A DNA stretch of 20,558 nucleotides from assembly GCA_002309345.1 (NCBI GenBank), contig DBWZ01000006.1, positions 1 to 20,558 of the forward strand, read 5' to 3'. The DNA is from Pseudobutyrivibrio sp. UBA1225 (GTDB taxonomy: Bacteria; Bacillota; Clostridia; Lachnospirales; Lachnospiraceae). The position numbers were made by a program, and so were the translations under genes. The stretch's first letter is position 1, and each line of letters begins with the position of its first letter. The notes beneath the pieces were generated by a model. It was not told where the DNA came from. It was given only the letters and a program-made list of their open reading frames with translations, and did no database searches. Positions 20,512 to 20,558 of this stretch are shown piece after piece.

Positions 20512-20558
20512 TTAGATAACAACTTCTATGTACTCTTTGTAAACAGCTGGTAGGCAAC
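20512..20558 (-). CDS. Possible C-terminal end of an upstream gene
   Basis: At the right edge one minus-strand frame reads CLPAVYKEYIEVVI and stops at 20512-20514, 53 bases before rqcP. Its composition looks protein-like, but 14 residues are too few to name a family, and it does not match the end of HU, the protein I expected here. The other two frames also stop within 50 bases, so this may be intergenic. Confidence 0.25.
   Translation of the reverse strand, partial: CLPAVYKEYIEVVI

Overview
The window reads as a chromosomal segment of a low-to-moderate G+C anaerobic Firmicute, most likely Lachnospiraceae (Butyrivibrio/Pseudobutyrivibrio/Roseburia-like). The basis is family resemblance of the ribosomal proteins and of the RpoB N-terminus, a cellobiose phosphorylase very like the clostridial enzymes, strong AGGAGG ribosome binding sites, and a yabO(rqcP)-divIC-tilS-hpt-ftsH block without the sporulation genes yabP/yabQ. 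The genus is inference. No mobile element, CRISPR array, tRNA or rRNA gene was found.

Region 1 (1-4119, minus strand) is the classic transcription/translation cluster, read right to left: promoter, rpmG (GTG start), secE, nusG, rplK, rplA, rplJ, rplL, then the first 24 codons of rpoB at the left edge. It carries several RNA regulators: a probable L1 operator in front of rplA that mimics the L1 site of 23S rRNA, an L10 leader with its own promoter and an attenuator in front of rplJ, a strong terminator after rplL, and a separate promoter for rpoB. Between that terminator and the rpoB promoter lies a 44-bp tandem repeat.

Region 2 (4138-11567) is a carbohydrate module. On the minus strand a LacI-type regulator is followed by an ABC importer: a lipoprotein binding protein and two permeases, with no ATPase gene. 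On the plus strand, divergent from lacI, is a GH94 cellobiose phosphorylase ending in a strong terminator. Three copies of a 12-bp, CG-centred operator-like sequence lie in the divergent gap. The simplest reading is import of cellobiose or cellodextrin, phosphorolysis in the cytoplasm, and control of both arms by the regulator. Stem-loops sit between the binding-protein and permease genes and after the last permease, and a 51-bp direct repeat follows the operon.

Region 3 (11606-16110) is accessory. It has an RluA-type pseudouridine synthase that appears to be transcribed as a leaderless mRNA, a very A/T-rich stretch with a Lys-rich coiled-coil gene split over two frames at an A7 run, an unusual small protein with a C-terminal J-domain behind a long coiled coil, and an intracellular GH13 alpha-glucan hydrolase.

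Region 4 (16193-20558, minus strand) is a tightly packed housekeeping operon: rqcP, divIC, tilS, hpt, ftsH. A few codons of a possible upstream gene lie at the right edge.

The best candidates for something new are the frame-split A/T-rich gene, the coiled-coil J-domain protein with its palindromic promoter site, the leaderless rluA, and the repeat/hairpin arrays around the rpoB and transporter operons.
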